Of a stretch of 64,000 nt of DNA, positions 7,804-17,176 are shown one piece after another. Made by a program: the position numbers and the translations under genes. The notes under the pieces were generated by a model. The model was given only the letters and a program-made list of their open reading frames with translations. It was not told where the DNA came from and searched no databases. Each line of letters opens with the position of its first letter. Positions within the stretch are counted from its first letter, which is position 1. This DNA is from Weeksella virosa DSM 16922 (GTDB lineage: Bacteria; Bacteroidota; Bacteroidia; Flavobacteriales; Weeksellaceae), in assembly GCF_000189415.1 (NCBI RefSeq), contig NC_015144.1, positions 1,121,501 through 1,185,500 of the forward strand, written 5' to 3'.

Positions 7804-9375
7804 ATGAGTTTAGATCTTACAGTTTACGGAATAGAAAATGCGAAGATAAACTACCAATTATCAGCAGACGAATTAGAGAAAGAAATGGTGCGTAATGGCC
7901 AAGGAGAAGTTACTTCTTCGGGTGCAATCAACATGTTAACAGGTGAATTCACCGGCCGCTCGCCTAAGGATCGTTTCATCGTAAAAGACGAAATTACAGA
8001 AAATTCAGTTTGGTGGGATGGGAAAATTAATATTCCATTCGATGCTGAAAAATTTGATCGCTTATACGAAAAAGTCGTAAAACATCTCAGTAACCGAGAA
8101 GTATATGTGCGTGATGCGTATGCTTGTGCAGATGATCGTTACAAAACAAAAATTCGTGCAATCACCGAAACTCCAGGAGCAAACTTGTTTATCTACAATA
8201 TGTTTATCCGACCAACCGAGGAAGAATTACAAAACTTTGGTGAGGCTGATTGGACAATTGTTAACGCACCATCTTTTATGGCAAACCCAGAAGAAGATGG
8301 AACAATATCGCATAATTTTTCTATCCTCAATTTCAAACGTAAAATTATCATTAACGGAGGAACTGGTTATACTGGGGAAATGAAAAAGGGGGTATTCTCT
8401 GCGCTGAATTTCATCTTACCGGTTGAGAAAAATGTATTGCCAATGCATTGCTCTGCCAATTCGGGAAATGATGGCGATACAGCTTTGTTTTTTGGACTTT
8501 CGGGTACAGGAAAAACAACATTATCAGCCGATAAGAATCGTCGTTTAATTGGGGATGACGAGCATGGTTGGACACCTGATGATACGGTTTTCAATTTCGA
8601 GGGAGGATGTTATGCTAAAGTAATCAACCTATCGGCCGAAGGAGAGCCTGAAATTTTTGGTGCAATCAAAAAAGGAGCTCTTTTAGAAAATGTGAAATTT
8701 GTAGAAGGAAGCAATGTGGTTGATTATACCAATGACGAAATTACCGAAAATACGCGGGTGAGTTATCCGATTGATTATATCGAAAATATAGCGGTGCCAT
8801 CAGTAGGTAAAAATCCGAAAAATATTTTCTTCTTATCGTTCGATGCATTTGGGGTTTTCCCTCCGATTGCAAAGTTAAACGCACAACAGGCCGCCTATTT
8901 GTTTATTTCGGGTTACACATCAAAAGTAGCTGGGACAGAAGCCGGAATTACCGAACCTCAGACAACTTTTTCTAACTGTTTTGGTGCGCCATTTATGCCA
9001 TTGCACCCGACCAAATATGCGAAGATGTTGAGCGAAAAAGTAGAGAGTAGTAATGTGAATGTTTGGTTGATCAATACAGGATGGAATGGTCAGAAAAAGC
9101 GTATGTCTTTAAAAGATACACGCACCGTAATCAATGCTGCGCTGAGTGGTGAATTGGATAATGCAACTTTCCGTCAGGATCCTTTCTTTGGATTCCAAAT
9201 TCCAGAAAAAGTAGAAGGCGTAGATGCAGAAAAATTAGATCCGGCAACCTCTTTTGATTCTCCGGAAGCTTACGAAAAGAATGCAGTGATTTTGGCTGGG
9301 AAATTTAAAGAAAACTTCAAGAAATTCGAAGAGTTTGCAAGTGAAGAATTATTAGCGGGAGGACCGATTATATAA
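7804..9375 (+). CDS. pckA: Phosphoenolpyruvate carboxykinase (ATP)
   Basis: Converts oxaloacetate plus ATP to phosphoenolpyruvate, CO2 and ADP, the first committed step of gluconeogenesis; cytoplasm. It is 523 residues. Kinase-1a (P-loop) FGLSGTGKTTLSAD, the metal-site stretch RLIGDDEHGWTP, the substrate-binding region GRSPKDRFIVKDE, and the C-terminal LINTGWNGQKKR are all present, which identifies the ATP-dependent rather than the GTP-dependent enzyme. It stands alone, with its own -7 element and a shared terminator. With pyk close by, the window encodes both directions of the PEP/pyruvate node. A strong pckA fits an organism living on amino acids, though that is inference. Confidence 0.98.
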   Translation: MSLDLTVYGIENAKINYQLSADELEKEMVRNGQGEVTSSGAINMLTGEFTGRSPKDRFIVKDEITENSVWWDGKINIPFDAEKFDRLYEKVVKHLSNREVYVRDAYACADDRYKTKIRAITETPGANLFIYNMFIRPTEEELQNFGEADWTIVNAPSFMANPEEDGTISHNFSILNFKRKIIINGGTGYTGEMKKGVFSALNFILPVEKNVLPMHCSANSGNDGDTALFFGLSGTGKTTLSADKNRRLIGDDEHGWTPDDTVFNFEGGCYAKVINLSAEGEPEIFGAIKKGALLENVKFVEGSNVVDYTNDEITENTRVSYPIDYIENIAVPSVGKNPKNIFFLSFDAFGVFPPIAKLNAQQAAYLFISGYTSKVAGTEAGITEPQTTFSNCFGAPFMPLHPTKYAKMLSEKVESSNVNVWLINTGWNGQKKRMSLKDTRTVINAALSGELDNATFRQDPFFGFQIPEKVEGVDAEKLDPATSFDSPEAYEKNAVILAGKFKENFKKFEEFASEELLAGGPII

Positions 9376-9392
9376 AATCCTACCGAAAAGGT

Positions 9393-9439
9393 AAAAAAAC
9401 ACCCTGCACAGTAAGTAATGAATAATGTGCAGGGTGTTT
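9393..9439. terminator. Bidirectional terminator of pckA and trmN6
   Basis: A 14-bp perfect stem (9397-9410 with 9426-9439) has an A run 9393-9399 on the left, a strong U tail for the minus strand. The trmN6 stop codon (9438-9440) lies within the stem. Confidence 0.92.
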
Positions 9440-10151
9440 ACATTTTTAGGTAAAATGCTTTGGTGAGTGCTATATATTCTTCGGTGTAAACATGTCGGTC
9501 TTTTTCGATGGTCAAATTTTCGGTTATTGTCGTTCCTTCTTCAAAACTAAACTCTAATAATACACGGATTACAGGAGAATTATTGTGTCCTTTTACAAAG
9601 CAAATTTTGTTGCAGAATAAACCGAAAATTTTAGCAACTTCTCGTATATTATCCAAAGAAGAAAACGGTAGGATGAGACACAAGTGTCCATTTTTTTCGA
9701 GTAAATCGGATGCTTTTTTGCATAATTGATGAAAGGTGAGATTGTTTTGTTGGCGAGCTGTTTTTCTTTCGGAGTTTTGCATGCGCTTATTTTCTTCGAA
9801 ATATGGTGGGTTAGAAACAATACAGTCGTATTTTTGGTTAGGTGAAAAAGCAGAAAAATCGTTGAATATAACCGAAACTCTTTCATGGAATTTACTCTCT
9901 TGTACATTTCTTTCGGCTTGTTTGTAAGCTGAAGCATCAATCTCGACAGCGTCGATCATTGCAGTAGGGTTTCTCTGTGCCAACATCAGTGCGATGAGTC
10001 CCGTTCCGGTACCAACGTCTAAAATTTTTTTTGCATCTGACACTCTAGCCCAAGCACCCAAAAGAACGCCGTCTGTACCAACTTTCATGGCAGTTTGGTC
10101 TTGATATATGCAAAATTCTTTGAACCGAAAAGGTTGAGGTTTTTTATTCAT
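9438..10151 (-). CDS. trmN6: tRNA1(Val) (adenine(37)-N6)-methyltransferase
   Basis: S-adenosylmethionine-dependent N6-adenine methyltransferase of the YfiC type, 237 residues. Motif I is ILDVGTGTGLIALMLAQ, motif II has the acidic end of strand 2 (AVEID), and motif IV is CIVSNPPYFEE, the NPPY box of N6-adenine enzymes. The N-terminal FRFKEFCIYQDQTAMKVGTDGVLLGAW is typical of the YfiC family. ATG at 10151 is used; an in-frame TTG at 10154 is possible. It overlaps the histidine kinase stop by 8 bases and is last in the ribE-kinase-trmN6 operon. Other N6-adenine or RNA methyltransferase roles cannot be excluded from sequence alone. Confidence 0.88.
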   Translation of the reverse strand: MNKKPQPFRFKEFCIYQDQTAMKVGTDGVLLGAWARVSDAKKILDVGTGTGLIALMLAQRNPTAMIDAVEIDASAYKQAERNVQESKFHERVSVIFNDFSAFSPNQKYDCIVSNPPYFEENKRMQNSERKTARQQNNLTFHQLCKKASDLLEKNGHLCLILPFSSLDNIREVAKIFGLFCNKICFVKGHNNSPVIRVLLEFSFEEGTTITENLTIEKDRHVYTEEYIALTKAFYLKM

Positions 10152-11601
10152 CAATCGGGAAGTTTATGATAAAAGTGGTTCCTTTACTTTCTTCGCTCAC
10201 ATAACGAATCAGACCGTTGTAATCTTCGACGATTTTTTTCACCATCGGCAGTCCAATTCCCATTCCGCTATTTTTGGTCGTGAATTTTGGGGTGAAGATT
10301 TTATTACCCATTTCTGGTGGAATTCCGTTTCCGTTATCCGAAACTTTTATTAATAATCGATTTACTTTTTTTTCTATTGTTACACGAATTTCTGGCTGTA
10401 CGTTGGCAGGTACAGCTTGCAAGGCATTTTTCGTAAGGTTGGTGATTATTCGGTTGAGGTAAATTTTATCAATACGATAAAGAATCTCATCATGGCTGCT
10501 AGAAAAATGTATATATTGTGAAGGATAGATGCTAAGTGTGTTTTCTATAACTTTTACCATGTCTATAGTTTCGTCTTTTCTGATGGGCATCTTGGCAAAA
10601 TCCGAAAAGGCTTCTGCAATGGTAGAAATTGTATCAATCTGATCGAGTAATGCTTCTGTTAAATTTCGTGTTTTTTCTTCGAGTCGATCATCGTTTAGAT
10701 CAAATTTTCGGATATAACTTTGGATCATTAATTTCATTGGTGTCAATGGATTTTTTACCTCATGTGCAACTTGTTTCGCCAAGTCTTTCCATGCTTCTTC
10801 TCGTTCTATTTGTGCCAATTGATCCGATTGTTCTTTTAGTTTCTGAAGCATTTCATTGTACGAGTCTACCAATATTTTTATCTCATCATTCCCCGTATAA
10901 TATAGAGGCTTATTGTTTCCTACGACTTGGGTTTCTCTAATTCTCGCGGCAAAAACACGTAATCTGTTTGTTATCTGACGAGAAATTCGCCAAGAAATCA
11001 AACCTCCTACCACAATTACAAATAATAGAACTGCGCCGTATAAACGCAATAGTGCCTCTTTGTCTTCTTGAAGGAAAGATTCGTTGGTATAATAGGGTAA
11101 ATTGACGATTCCGATCCGTTGTCCTTGGATATTCTTAACGTAAGAAAACGTAGAATATAAGTTGTTTTCTCTGATATTATCACTAGTGTAATCGGTGTAA
11201 TACTCTTTTTTATTTAATGTTTTTAGGATATTTTCTGGTATGACGAGATATTTCGGTTGTGAAACTTGGGTAGAAAGAATCAAGTTTCCACGGAGGTCAT
11301 AAATATTGACATCCATTTTACTAATATCTTGGAAGCCTAGTATTTTATCTTCCAGAATTTTTAGGATATCATCTTTTTTTTCGCCGTATGAATTATCAAT
11401 AATCTCATAATCGATAAGTGCCAAAACGGTTTGCTCTTTTCTTTTTAATAAATCTTCATGATAGCGTTCGGTTTGCTTGTTGTAGTGGTTAGAGGTAATG
11501 AGTAGGATAGAGGTGGCGATAACCAAAATTACGCCAAACATACCCAAGAATATGCGTACAGACAACGAGGTTCTCAATGCCTGCTTTTTATTTTGATTCA
11601 T
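10144..11601 (-). CDS. Membrane sensor histidine kinase, NtrY-like
   Basis: A 485-residue two-component sensor. Transmembrane segment 1 (about 15-37) and segment 2 (about 187-206) enclose a periplasmic sensor region of about 150 residues. A HAMP linker (about 207-260) leads to the phosphoacceptor His280 in AKQVAHEVKNPLTPMKL. The ATPase domain has the N box region TNLTKNALQAV, G1 DNGNGIPPEMG and G2 GMGIGLPMVKKIV. The ENPLTP-type H box resembles NtrY/AtoS kinases. No response regulator is nearby, so its partner is elsewhere. The start codon overlaps the ribE stop by one base. The signal sensed is unknown. Confidence 0.92.
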   Translation of the reverse strand: MNQNKKQALRTSLSVRIFLGMFGVILVIATSILLITSNHYNKQTERYHEDLLKRKEQTVLALIDYEIIDNSYGEKKDDILKILEDKILGFQDISKMDVNIYDLRGNLILSTQVSQPKYLVIPENILKTLNKKEYYTDYTSDNIRENNLYSTFSYVKNIQGQRIGIVNLPYYTNESFLQEDKEALLRLYGAVLLFVIVVGGLISWRISRQITNRLRVFAARIRETQVVGNNKPLYYTGNDEIKILVDSYNEMLQKLKEQSDQLAQIEREEAWKDLAKQVAHEVKNPLTPMKLMIQSYIRKFDLNDDRLEEKTRNLTEALLDQIDTISTIAEAFSDFAKMPIRKDETIDMVKVIENTLSIYPSQYIHFSSSHDEILYRIDKIYLNRIITNLTKNALQAVPANVQPEIRVTIEKKVNRLLIKVSDNGNGIPPEMGNKIFTPKFTTKNSGMGIGLPMVKKIVEDYNGLIRYVSEESKGTTFIINFPIDE

Positions 11602-12194
11602 TAGTTTATATTCGGTATTAATCGTTTGATGTATTTCCCAACAATATCAAATTCAAGATTTAGTTCATCGCCAAGATTCAATTGATGTAGGTTTGTAAAC
11701 TCCCAAGTGTACGGAATAATTGCTACTGAAAATTCTCCAATTTTACTATTTACAACTGTTAGACTAATTCCGTTGAGACAGATTGATCCTTTTTCTACTG
11801 TAACATTTCCACTTTTTTCTTCATCATAGGCAATTGTTAAAAGAAAACTTCCTTGTTGCTCTTCTATGTTGATTAATTGACCTATCTGGTCTACATGTCC
11901 TTGCACGATGTGTCCGTCTAAGCGAGCGTTGAGAGGCATACAGCGTTCTAAGTTGACCAAATCATTAATTTGCCAACGTGCAAGATTAGTTTTGGAGAGT
12001 GTCTCGTCGATTGCAGTAACTTTATAGAGATTATCTTTAAAATCAACCACTGTTAGACATACGCCATTGTGGGCTACACTTTGATCAATTTTTAGTTCAT
12101 CTACAAAGGGAGCTTCAATCCAAAAGTGAATATTTTTTTCTTCTTTTTCTATTTTTCTTACATGACCGACTGCCTCTACGATTCCTGTAAACAT
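11601..12194 (-). CDS. ribE: Riboflavin synthase alpha chain
   Basis: Dismutates two 6,7-dimethyl-8-ribityllumazine molecules into riboflavin, cytoplasmic homotrimer, 197 residues. Two tandem lumazine-binding modules are visible: MFTGIVEAVGHV with SVAHNGVCLTVVDF, and GHIVQGHVDQIG with GSICLNGISLTVV. It is the first gene of an operon with a histidine kinase and trmN6. I looked for an FMN riboswitch in the 140 bases upstream and saw none, so control must differ from the classical RFN switch. A weak -7-like TATTTTTA is present near 12255. Confidence 0.96.
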   Translation of the reverse strand: MFTGIVEAVGHVRKIEKEEKNIHFWIEAPFVDELKIDQSVAHNGVCLTVVDFKDNLYKVTAIDETLSKTNLARWQINDLVNLERCMPLNARLDGHIVQGHVDQIGQLINIEEQQGSFLLTIAYDEEKSGNVTVEKGSICLNGISLTVVNSKIGEFSVAIIPYTWEFTNLHQLNLGDELNLEFDIVGKYIKRLIPNIN

Positions 12195-12301
12195 GCTTTT
12201 ATAGTATTTTTTTAAATAGTAAATAGTAATTAAGAGAAGTGTATCTCATCTGTAAAAATACGGTATATTTTGGTAGGAATAACAGTAGTTTTGCTAGGAA
12301 T

Positions 12302-12339
12302 AAAAAAAACTTCTCAAATTTTTCATGAGAAGTTTTTTT
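12302..12339 (-). terminator. Terminator of tRNA-Phe
   Basis: A 14-bp stem (12303-12316 with 12326-12339) is made of AACTTCTCA plus A/T flanks. The A run on the left is the U tail for the minus strand, directly after the tRNA. Confidence 0.85.
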
Positions 12340-12340
12340 G

Positions 12341-12413
12341 TGGTGCCTCCAGGAATCGAACCAGGGACACAAGGATTTTCAGTCCTTTGCTCTACCAACT
12401 GAGCTAAGGCACC
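12341..12413 (-). tRNA. tRNA-Phe (GAA)
   Basis: Complete cloverleaf on the minus strand. The acceptor GGTGCCT pairs with AGGCACC, the D arm is TAGCTCAGTTGGTAGAGCA, the anticodon loop CTGAAAA gives GAA, and the T loop is GGTTCGATTCC. CCA is not encoded. Confidence 0.98.
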
Positions 12414-12430
12414 AGTTTCAATTGCGATTG

Positions 12431-12459
12431 CAAATATAAGCTGATTTTTTGTTTTTCAA
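12431..12459 (-). promoter_or_regulatory. Promoter of tRNA-Phe
   Basis: Minus strand TTG (12457-12459), 18 bp, TATATTTG (12431-12438), continuing as TATATTTGCAATC, the same 13-mer as at the other two tRNA genes. Confidence 0.8.
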
Positions 12460-12644
12460 AACAATTTTCATCATTTCGTGCCAAAAATTTGTTTTATTTA
12501 TTGATTATTAAAGGCTTTGATTAGTGCAATTTCTTATGTTCTATGGATTTTGAGGAGTTATTAACAATATTTCTACGTATTAAAATTTTTACATATGCCA
12601 ACTAATTAGCATATTTGTACCCTGTTTAGATGAAAATTGGTTCT

Positions 12645-13931
12645 ATGAAAAAATGGATTTTCAGTAGCTTATCGTTACTTGCCCTTACTGCAATACAAGC
12701 ACAAACCCTTTCTACATCCCCCTATTCAGCTTATGGAATCGGGAAAGGCTTGTTTGATAACAACACCGAGCAAGGCGGTATGGGAGATATTTCTACTCTC
12801 AACCTCAATCCGTATGGGCAGAGTGCTAATTTCTACAATCCTGCAGCTAACCAATCGTTGCGTATGACGACGTTTAACATAAGTTTACGAGGCGATAATA
12901 CTCAGTACAAATATAATCAGAACAAAGAGAAATCGGGCACAGCCTATATTTCTAATCTTTCGCTGGCTTTCCCAGTATCACCAAAAAGTAGAGCAGGATT
13001 TGGTTACCAGCCTTATTCTACCACAGGGTTCGATGTAATAAAAGTAGATTCTACAAGTACTACTCCGCTCAATGCACAATACCAAGGCGAAGGAGGAATA
13101 AATTCGGTACATGCTTTTTACTCTTATAATGTTACTCCTGAAATTTCGGTAGGAGCGCGTGCAAATTTCTTGTTTGGAGATCAGAACAAAAATGAAAAAA
13201 TTTCGGTTCAGGGAGGAAGTTTAATTACCGATTATGATACCAAAACATCATATTCTGGTTATCAATTTGCAATAGGAACTGTCTATAATAAAAGAATTGG
13301 CGATAATCATCGTCTCAATATAGGGGCAACGTATACATTAGGGACAAAAATAAAATCTCAATTCACGTATTACGTTTCCACATATAATTATAACGGGCCA
13401 ACAATGATTGCCTTGGATACAATTTCGTACATACACAATAAAAATGCAAAAACACAATTGCCAAACGAATTTAGCTTTGCTGCTTCGTATGGGAAAGACC
13501 TCAAGTGGAATGTAGCGGCAGAGATAAAATATGCAATGTGGTCTGATTACTCGAATCCGGTGTATGAAAGCAACACATCTTTGACGAGTAATTTACAGTT
13601 CAAAGATAGTTATAGGGCTGCATTAGGTGCATATTATATACCGAACTTCAATAGTTATAAAAGTTATTTAGATCGAGTAATTTACCGTGGGGGTATTTAT
13701 TACGAACGTGGGAATTTCAATCTCAATTATCATCAAATCAACAACTATGGAGCAACCTTAGGGTTTGGTTTACCTGTAGGAAAAACCAATGATGCATCGA
13801 TGTTGAATATTGCATTAGAATACGGTAAAAAAGGATCAACTAAACATCAATTGGTTCAAGAGAATTACATTGGTTTCCGTTTAGGTTTTGATTTTAATGA
13901 TATATGGTTTAGAAAACGCGTGATTGATTAA
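12645..13931 (+). CDS. Outer membrane beta-barrel protein, FadL/OmpP1-like
   Basis: A 428-residue outer membrane protein. ATG at 12645 opens a typical signal peptide (MKKWIFSSLSLLALTAIQAQ) cut after AQA/AQ; an ATG at 12630 would add five residues. After the signal comes SPYSAYGIGKGLFDN, then FYNPAAN, an Asn-Pro-Ala motif of FadL-type transporters that in known members sits at the periplasmic plug, then alternating strands to the end with aromatic residues. It is followed six bases later by lptC, and both lie upstream of the periplasmic isomerase gene; this envelope neighbourhood is common in Flavobacteriia. A role in uptake of hydrophobic compounds is suggested by the family but not shown. 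A -7-like CATATTTG lies at 12610-12617. Confidence 0.8.
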   Translation: MKKWIFSSLSLLALTAIQAQTLSTSPYSAYGIGKGLFDNNTEQGGMGDISTLNLNPYGQSANFYNPAANQSLRMTTFNISLRGDNTQYKYNQNKEKSGTAYISNLSLAFPVSPKSRAGFGYQPYSTTGFDVIKVDSTSTTPLNAQYQGEGGINSVHAFYSYNVTPEISVGARANFLFGDQNKNEKISVQGGSLITDYDTKTSYSGYQFAIGTVYNKRIGDNHRLNIGATYTLGTKIKSQFTYYVSTYNYNGPTMIALDTISYIHNKNAKTQLPNEFSFAASYGKDLKWNVAAEIKYAMWSDYSNPVYESNTSLTSNLQFKDSYRAALGAYYIPNFNSYKSYLDRVIYRGGIYYERGNFNLNYHQINNYGATLGFGLPVGKTNDASMLNIALEYGKKGSTKHQLVQENYIGFRLGFDFNDIWFRKRVID

Positions 13932-13936
13932 TAGAC

Positions 13937-14512
13937 ATGTTGATCCATCCAAAAACATATAACAAAAGTAAAGTTGGTTTTCTAATCAGCTTTATTTTTT
14001 TCTTTTCTTGCGAAAGGGGTTCATCCAATTTGGGCACACCCAAAAAAGTAGATTTCCCTGATCGTGTACTTTATCAGGCACATATCTTGCACAAAGATTC
14101 TGGACGTTTACAGGTTGATATGCGCGCTCCAAAAATAGAAATTTATAGTTTGTTGGATTCACCGTATACATTATTTCCGAAAGGGTTGAATCTAGATTTT
14201 TACGAAAAAGGAAAAGCAAAACCTGGTTACTTTCAGGCCAATTGGGCCAAACTGAATGATGCTACCCAAATTTATGAAGGCAAAGGCAATGTCATAGTAG
14301 TCAATGAGAAAGGAGATTCGCTGAAAACTGAACATCTTTTTTGGAATAAAATATCGAAAAAGGTGTACACCACCAAAGAGGTTTTCATTATATCAAAGCA
14401 AGGCGATTCACTTCATGCCCAGAACGGATTAGAGTCCACAGACGATCTAGAGCGATATACACTCTACAATAACAGAGGCTTTATGTGGATAGATGAAAAA
14501 GAAGCACCTTAA
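13937..14512 (+). CDS. lptC: LPS export periplasmic protein LptC
   Basis: Single-span or lipid-anchored periplasmic component that passes lipopolysaccharide from LptFGB2 to LptA, 191 residues. The N-terminus is a hydrophobic segment followed by FFFSCER, a lipobox with Cys about residue 25, so this LptC may be a lipoprotein rather than the transmembrane-anchored E. coli form. The beta-jellyroll core shows the repeated pattern KDSGRLQVDMRAPKIEIY and KGNVIVVNEKGDSLKTEHLFWN, typical of LptC/OstA folds. It lies six bases after the barrel gene. Length and pattern agree with flavobacterial LptC annotations. Confidence 0.88.
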   Translation: MLIHPKTYNKSKVGFLISFIFFFSCERGSSNLGTPKKVDFPDRVLYQAHILHKDSGRLQVDMRAPKIEIYSLLDSPYTLFPKGLNLDFYEKGKAKPGYFQANWAKLNDATQIYEGKGNVIVVNEKGDSLKTEHLFWNKISKKVYTTKEVFIISKQGDSLHAQNGLESTDDLERYTLYNNRGFMWIDEKEAP

Positions 14513-14545
14513 AAGAAATTTTCTTATCATCCGTTAGAGAACTGT

Positions 14546-14575
14546 TTGATATTCCAATGGTTTGTCGTATTTTCG
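14546..14575 (+). promoter_or_regulatory. Possible promoter of the isomerase gene
   Basis: TTG (14546-14548), 19 bp, TATTTTCG (14568-14575), seven of eight bases of the -7 consensus with CA following. Confidence 0.5.
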
Positions 14576-14607
14576 CAACCTATTAAACAAAACAAATAAG
14601 TTGTAAA

Positions 14608-16770
14608 ATGGCAGTTTTAGGAGAAATTCGTAGACGTCCGTGGGTTATAATGATTGTAATTGGTGTGGCATTAGTGGCATTTATTACGGGTGATTTGTTC
14701 AGTGAGAATTCAGCAATTCGTAAAGTTTTTGCCGGAGATCCAAGTGTTGTTGGTACCGTAAACGGCGAAAAAATTGGGATAGGTGAATACCAAAATGCAA
14801 TAAATCTTACGACCAATATGTTGCAGGCTCAAGGGCAAAACGTAACGCCAAATCAAGCAGCACAACAAACATGGGCTTCGTTAGTGTCGTCTAAGATTGT
14901 TCAGCAAATTGCAGACAATATCGGTTTGAAAGTTTCGGACGAAGAGTTTTGGGATTTCGTAGCACAAAACTTCGGAATGGGCTCTGGCGATGAAGCCAAA
15001 AACAATATTGCACAATTAGAACAAGCAGCTTCGGCGAATCCAGAAATGATGCAACAGTACCAAGGTTGGTTGAGCACAGCCAATGCCATTCGTTCTCAGT
15101 TAATGTTACAAAAATACTCGAGTTATGTAAAAGCAACGACTCTTGTTACATCAAAAGAAGCAGATATTCAGCAAACATACAATGCCGAAATGGCGACAAT
15201 CGATTATGCTAAAGTTGATTATGGAACCTTAGAAAAAAAGCTAAATGTAAAGGTTTCGGATGAAGACATCAAAGCATATGTAAAGAAACACCCAAAACAA
15301 TTTGAGGTTCAGCCGATGGTGAAATTGGCTTATACTTTTTTCCCTGCAAAAGCCACAGCAGCAGACGAACAAGCGGTATTAACTGAGATCAATCGATATA
15401 AACAATCACAAATAAAACACGATAAAGAGAATAATATTACCGATACCATTGTTAGTTTTGCACAAGCCAACAATGATTCGATTTATGTTAGTCAAAACTC
15501 TGATGATCCTTTCATGTCGAATTATTTTACTAAACAACAATTAGCAAGCTTTCAGTTACCAGAAGATGCTCAATCATTCATCAATTCTGCCACCATTGGT
15601 CAAGTAGGAGGGCCTTTCAGAATTGGTAACTCATACCAATTATTCAAATTATCAAAAACAAAAGAAATAAAAGATTCGGTAAAATCTTCTCATATATTGG
15701 TTGCTTTCGACGGAAGCCCTGCCGCTCAAGGTGTCAAAAGAAGTAAAGAAGAAGCCAAAAAATTAGCAGAAACGTATTTGGCAGAAGCAAAAGCAAACCC
15801 TTCACAGTTTGGTGCTTTGGCAGAAAAGTATTCGGATGATAAAGGTTCAGCAACCCAGAAAGGGAGCATTGGATGGGTCGGACAACAAAATGCTTTGACG
15901 CCAGTATACAGATCATTTATTTTCAGTAAACCCGTTGGTACAATTGATTTGGTAGAATCTGAATTTGGGTATCATATCATCCGAGTAGATGAAGCAAAGA
16001 ATAAAACTGGTTATCAATTTGCACATCTGGTAAAGAAAATAGAGCCATCAAAAGAAACTTCGGATAAAGCGTTCAATGATGCACGTGTGTATGTACAATC
16101 GGTAGAGAACAAATCGGTAAAAGACTTCACTACTTTGGCCAAAAATAAAGGATATGATACAAAGGAAACCGAAGGTTTAGAACGTTTTGCAACTATGATT
16201 GGAGAGAATTTACCAAACGATCAGGATGATGCTATTTTGGCTTGGGCTTTTGGTAAGAAAACAGATAAGGGAGCAACTAACTTATTTACCACGGCCAACG
16301 GTGATTATATTGTGGTTCATTTGATAGATAAGTTCGACAAAGGTTTGGCGCCTGCAAGTATTGCTCGACCATTGGTAGAACCAATCCTAAAGAAACAGTT
16401 GATAACAAAAGCAGTAAACGAAAAAATTGGTAACGGAGGTATCAATGCGTTTATGAAATCTTTTGGAGCAGTAAAAACAACTACAAATGTTAATTTTGGA
16501 AATGGAGTGATAGCAGATGTTGGAATCGAGCCACGTGTCGTTGGAGCTGCATTTGGTATCAAAGAAAATACTTCTTCGAAAGCTATTCAAGGAAACGAAG
16601 GTGTTTATTATATCATCACCAAATCGAAAACTTTACCAAAAGGGCAGAAAGGAGACTCTCTTCTAGAGAATATGAATCGTAGCTTGAAAAATAAAGTTGA
16701 GCAAACCTTGATTCAGAGTTTGATAGAAGCTGCCGATATCGTAGACAATCGAGCAAAGTCTATGCGATAA
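14608..16770 (+). CDS. Membrane-anchored peptidyl-prolyl isomerase, PpiD/SurA type
   Basis: A 720-residue periplasmic folding factor. An N-terminal transmembrane anchor (about 12-33, IMIVIGVALVAFITGDLF) follows a basic start, RRRPW. A SurA_N-like helical domain comes next (about 50-200). A parvulin domain (about 350-465) has SSHILVAFDG, FGALAEKYSDDKGS, GSIGWVGQ and ESEFGYHIIRVDEAK. The C-terminal 250 residues contain a second, degenerate parvulin-like or chaperone region. In the family such proteins help fold outer membrane proteins after Sec export, which fits its neighbours lptC and the FadL-like barrel. It has its own promoter-like element and ends at a strong terminator. Confidence 0.93.
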   Translation: MAVLGEIRRRPWVIMIVIGVALVAFITGDLFSENSAIRKVFAGDPSVVGTVNGEKIGIGEYQNAINLTTNMLQAQGQNVTPNQAAQQTWASLVSSKIVQQIADNIGLKVSDEEFWDFVAQNFGMGSGDEAKNNIAQLEQAASANPEMMQQYQGWLSTANAIRSQLMLQKYSSYVKATTLVTSKEADIQQTYNAEMATIDYAKVDYGTLEKKLNVKVSDEDIKAYVKKHPKQFEVQPMVKLAYTFFPAKATAADEQAVLTEINRYKQSQIKHDKENNITDTIVSFAQANNDSIYVSQNSDDPFMSNYFTKQQLASFQLPEDAQSFINSATIGQVGGPFRIGNSYQLFKLSKTKEIKDSVKSSHILVAFDGSPAAQGVKRSKEEAKKLAETYLAEAKANPSQFGALAEKYSDDKGSATQKGSIGWVGQQNALTPVYRSFIFSKPVGTIDLVESEFGYHIIRVDEAKNKTGYQFAHLVKKIEPSKETSDKAFNDARVYVQSVENKSVKDFTTLAKNKGYDTKETEGLERFATMIGENLPNDQDDAILAWAFGKKTDKGATNLFTTANGDYIVVHLIDKFDKGLAPASIARPLVEPILKKQLITKAVNEKIGNGGINAFMKSFGAVKTTTNVNFGNGVIADVGIEPRVVGAAFGIKENTSSKAIQGNEGVYYIITKSKTLPKGQKGDSLLENMNRSLKNKVEQTLIQSLIEAADIVDNRAKSMR

Positions 16771-16792
16771 AATCATAAAAAAGAAGAAAATG

Positions 16793-16819
16793 AACCACGT
16801 CAATAGACGTGGTTTTTTT
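16793..16819 (+). terminator. Terminator of the isomerase gene
   Basis: A nine-bp stem AACCACGTC (16793-16801) with GACGTGGTT (16806-16814), loop AATA, and a T run to 16819. Confidence 0.93.
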
Positions 16820-17176
16820 GTAACCATTGCTAAAGAATTTTTTTAGCAAGAAAACCCTGTCTGGTTTATTGGGTTGGTTTAGTGAACGTAATCAGAGTTT
16901 CTTCGCAGAAACAAAAGGTTGACAACCGTAGAAACGTACTACTCTATAAATCCATTACAAGCTTTTCCTGTTGTTTTCTAAATTTCTCTAACACTATAGT
17001 TGAGAGGTATAGAAAACTTTTTCTTACTAGATGTTTATCAATTTCTCTGTCTATTTGTAGCGTTTATGATGTGTTTTATATTATTCACAGAACTATATTC
17101 TTTTGTAGAAGAAAACGAATGTAAAATAAAAATCCTTAAAGCAGTTTCGATGAAATCTCTATAATCACAATATAAT
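16820..17176. other. Gene-poor stretch, no supported gene
   Basis: About 350 bases between two terminators. Two small hairpins are visible (16827-16834 with 16842-16849; GTTTCT 16897-16902 with AGAAAC 16907-16912), neither with a U tail. An 80-codon open frame at 16882-17124 has Cys/Ser/Phe-rich content unlike real proteins here, and I do not call it. I see no promoter matching TAnnTTTG. It may be decayed sequence or hold a small RNA that I cannot define. Confidence 0.4.

Noticed and set aside
12195-12340. FMN riboswitch upstream of ribE
   Set aside because: I looked for the conserved RFN core and P1 pairing on the minus strand and found neither.
16882-17124. 80-codon open frame in the gap before the wzc operon
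   Set aside because: Its composition (Cys, Ser, Phe clusters, no domain, no -7 element) is unlike genes in the window; likely chance in a gene-poor stretch.
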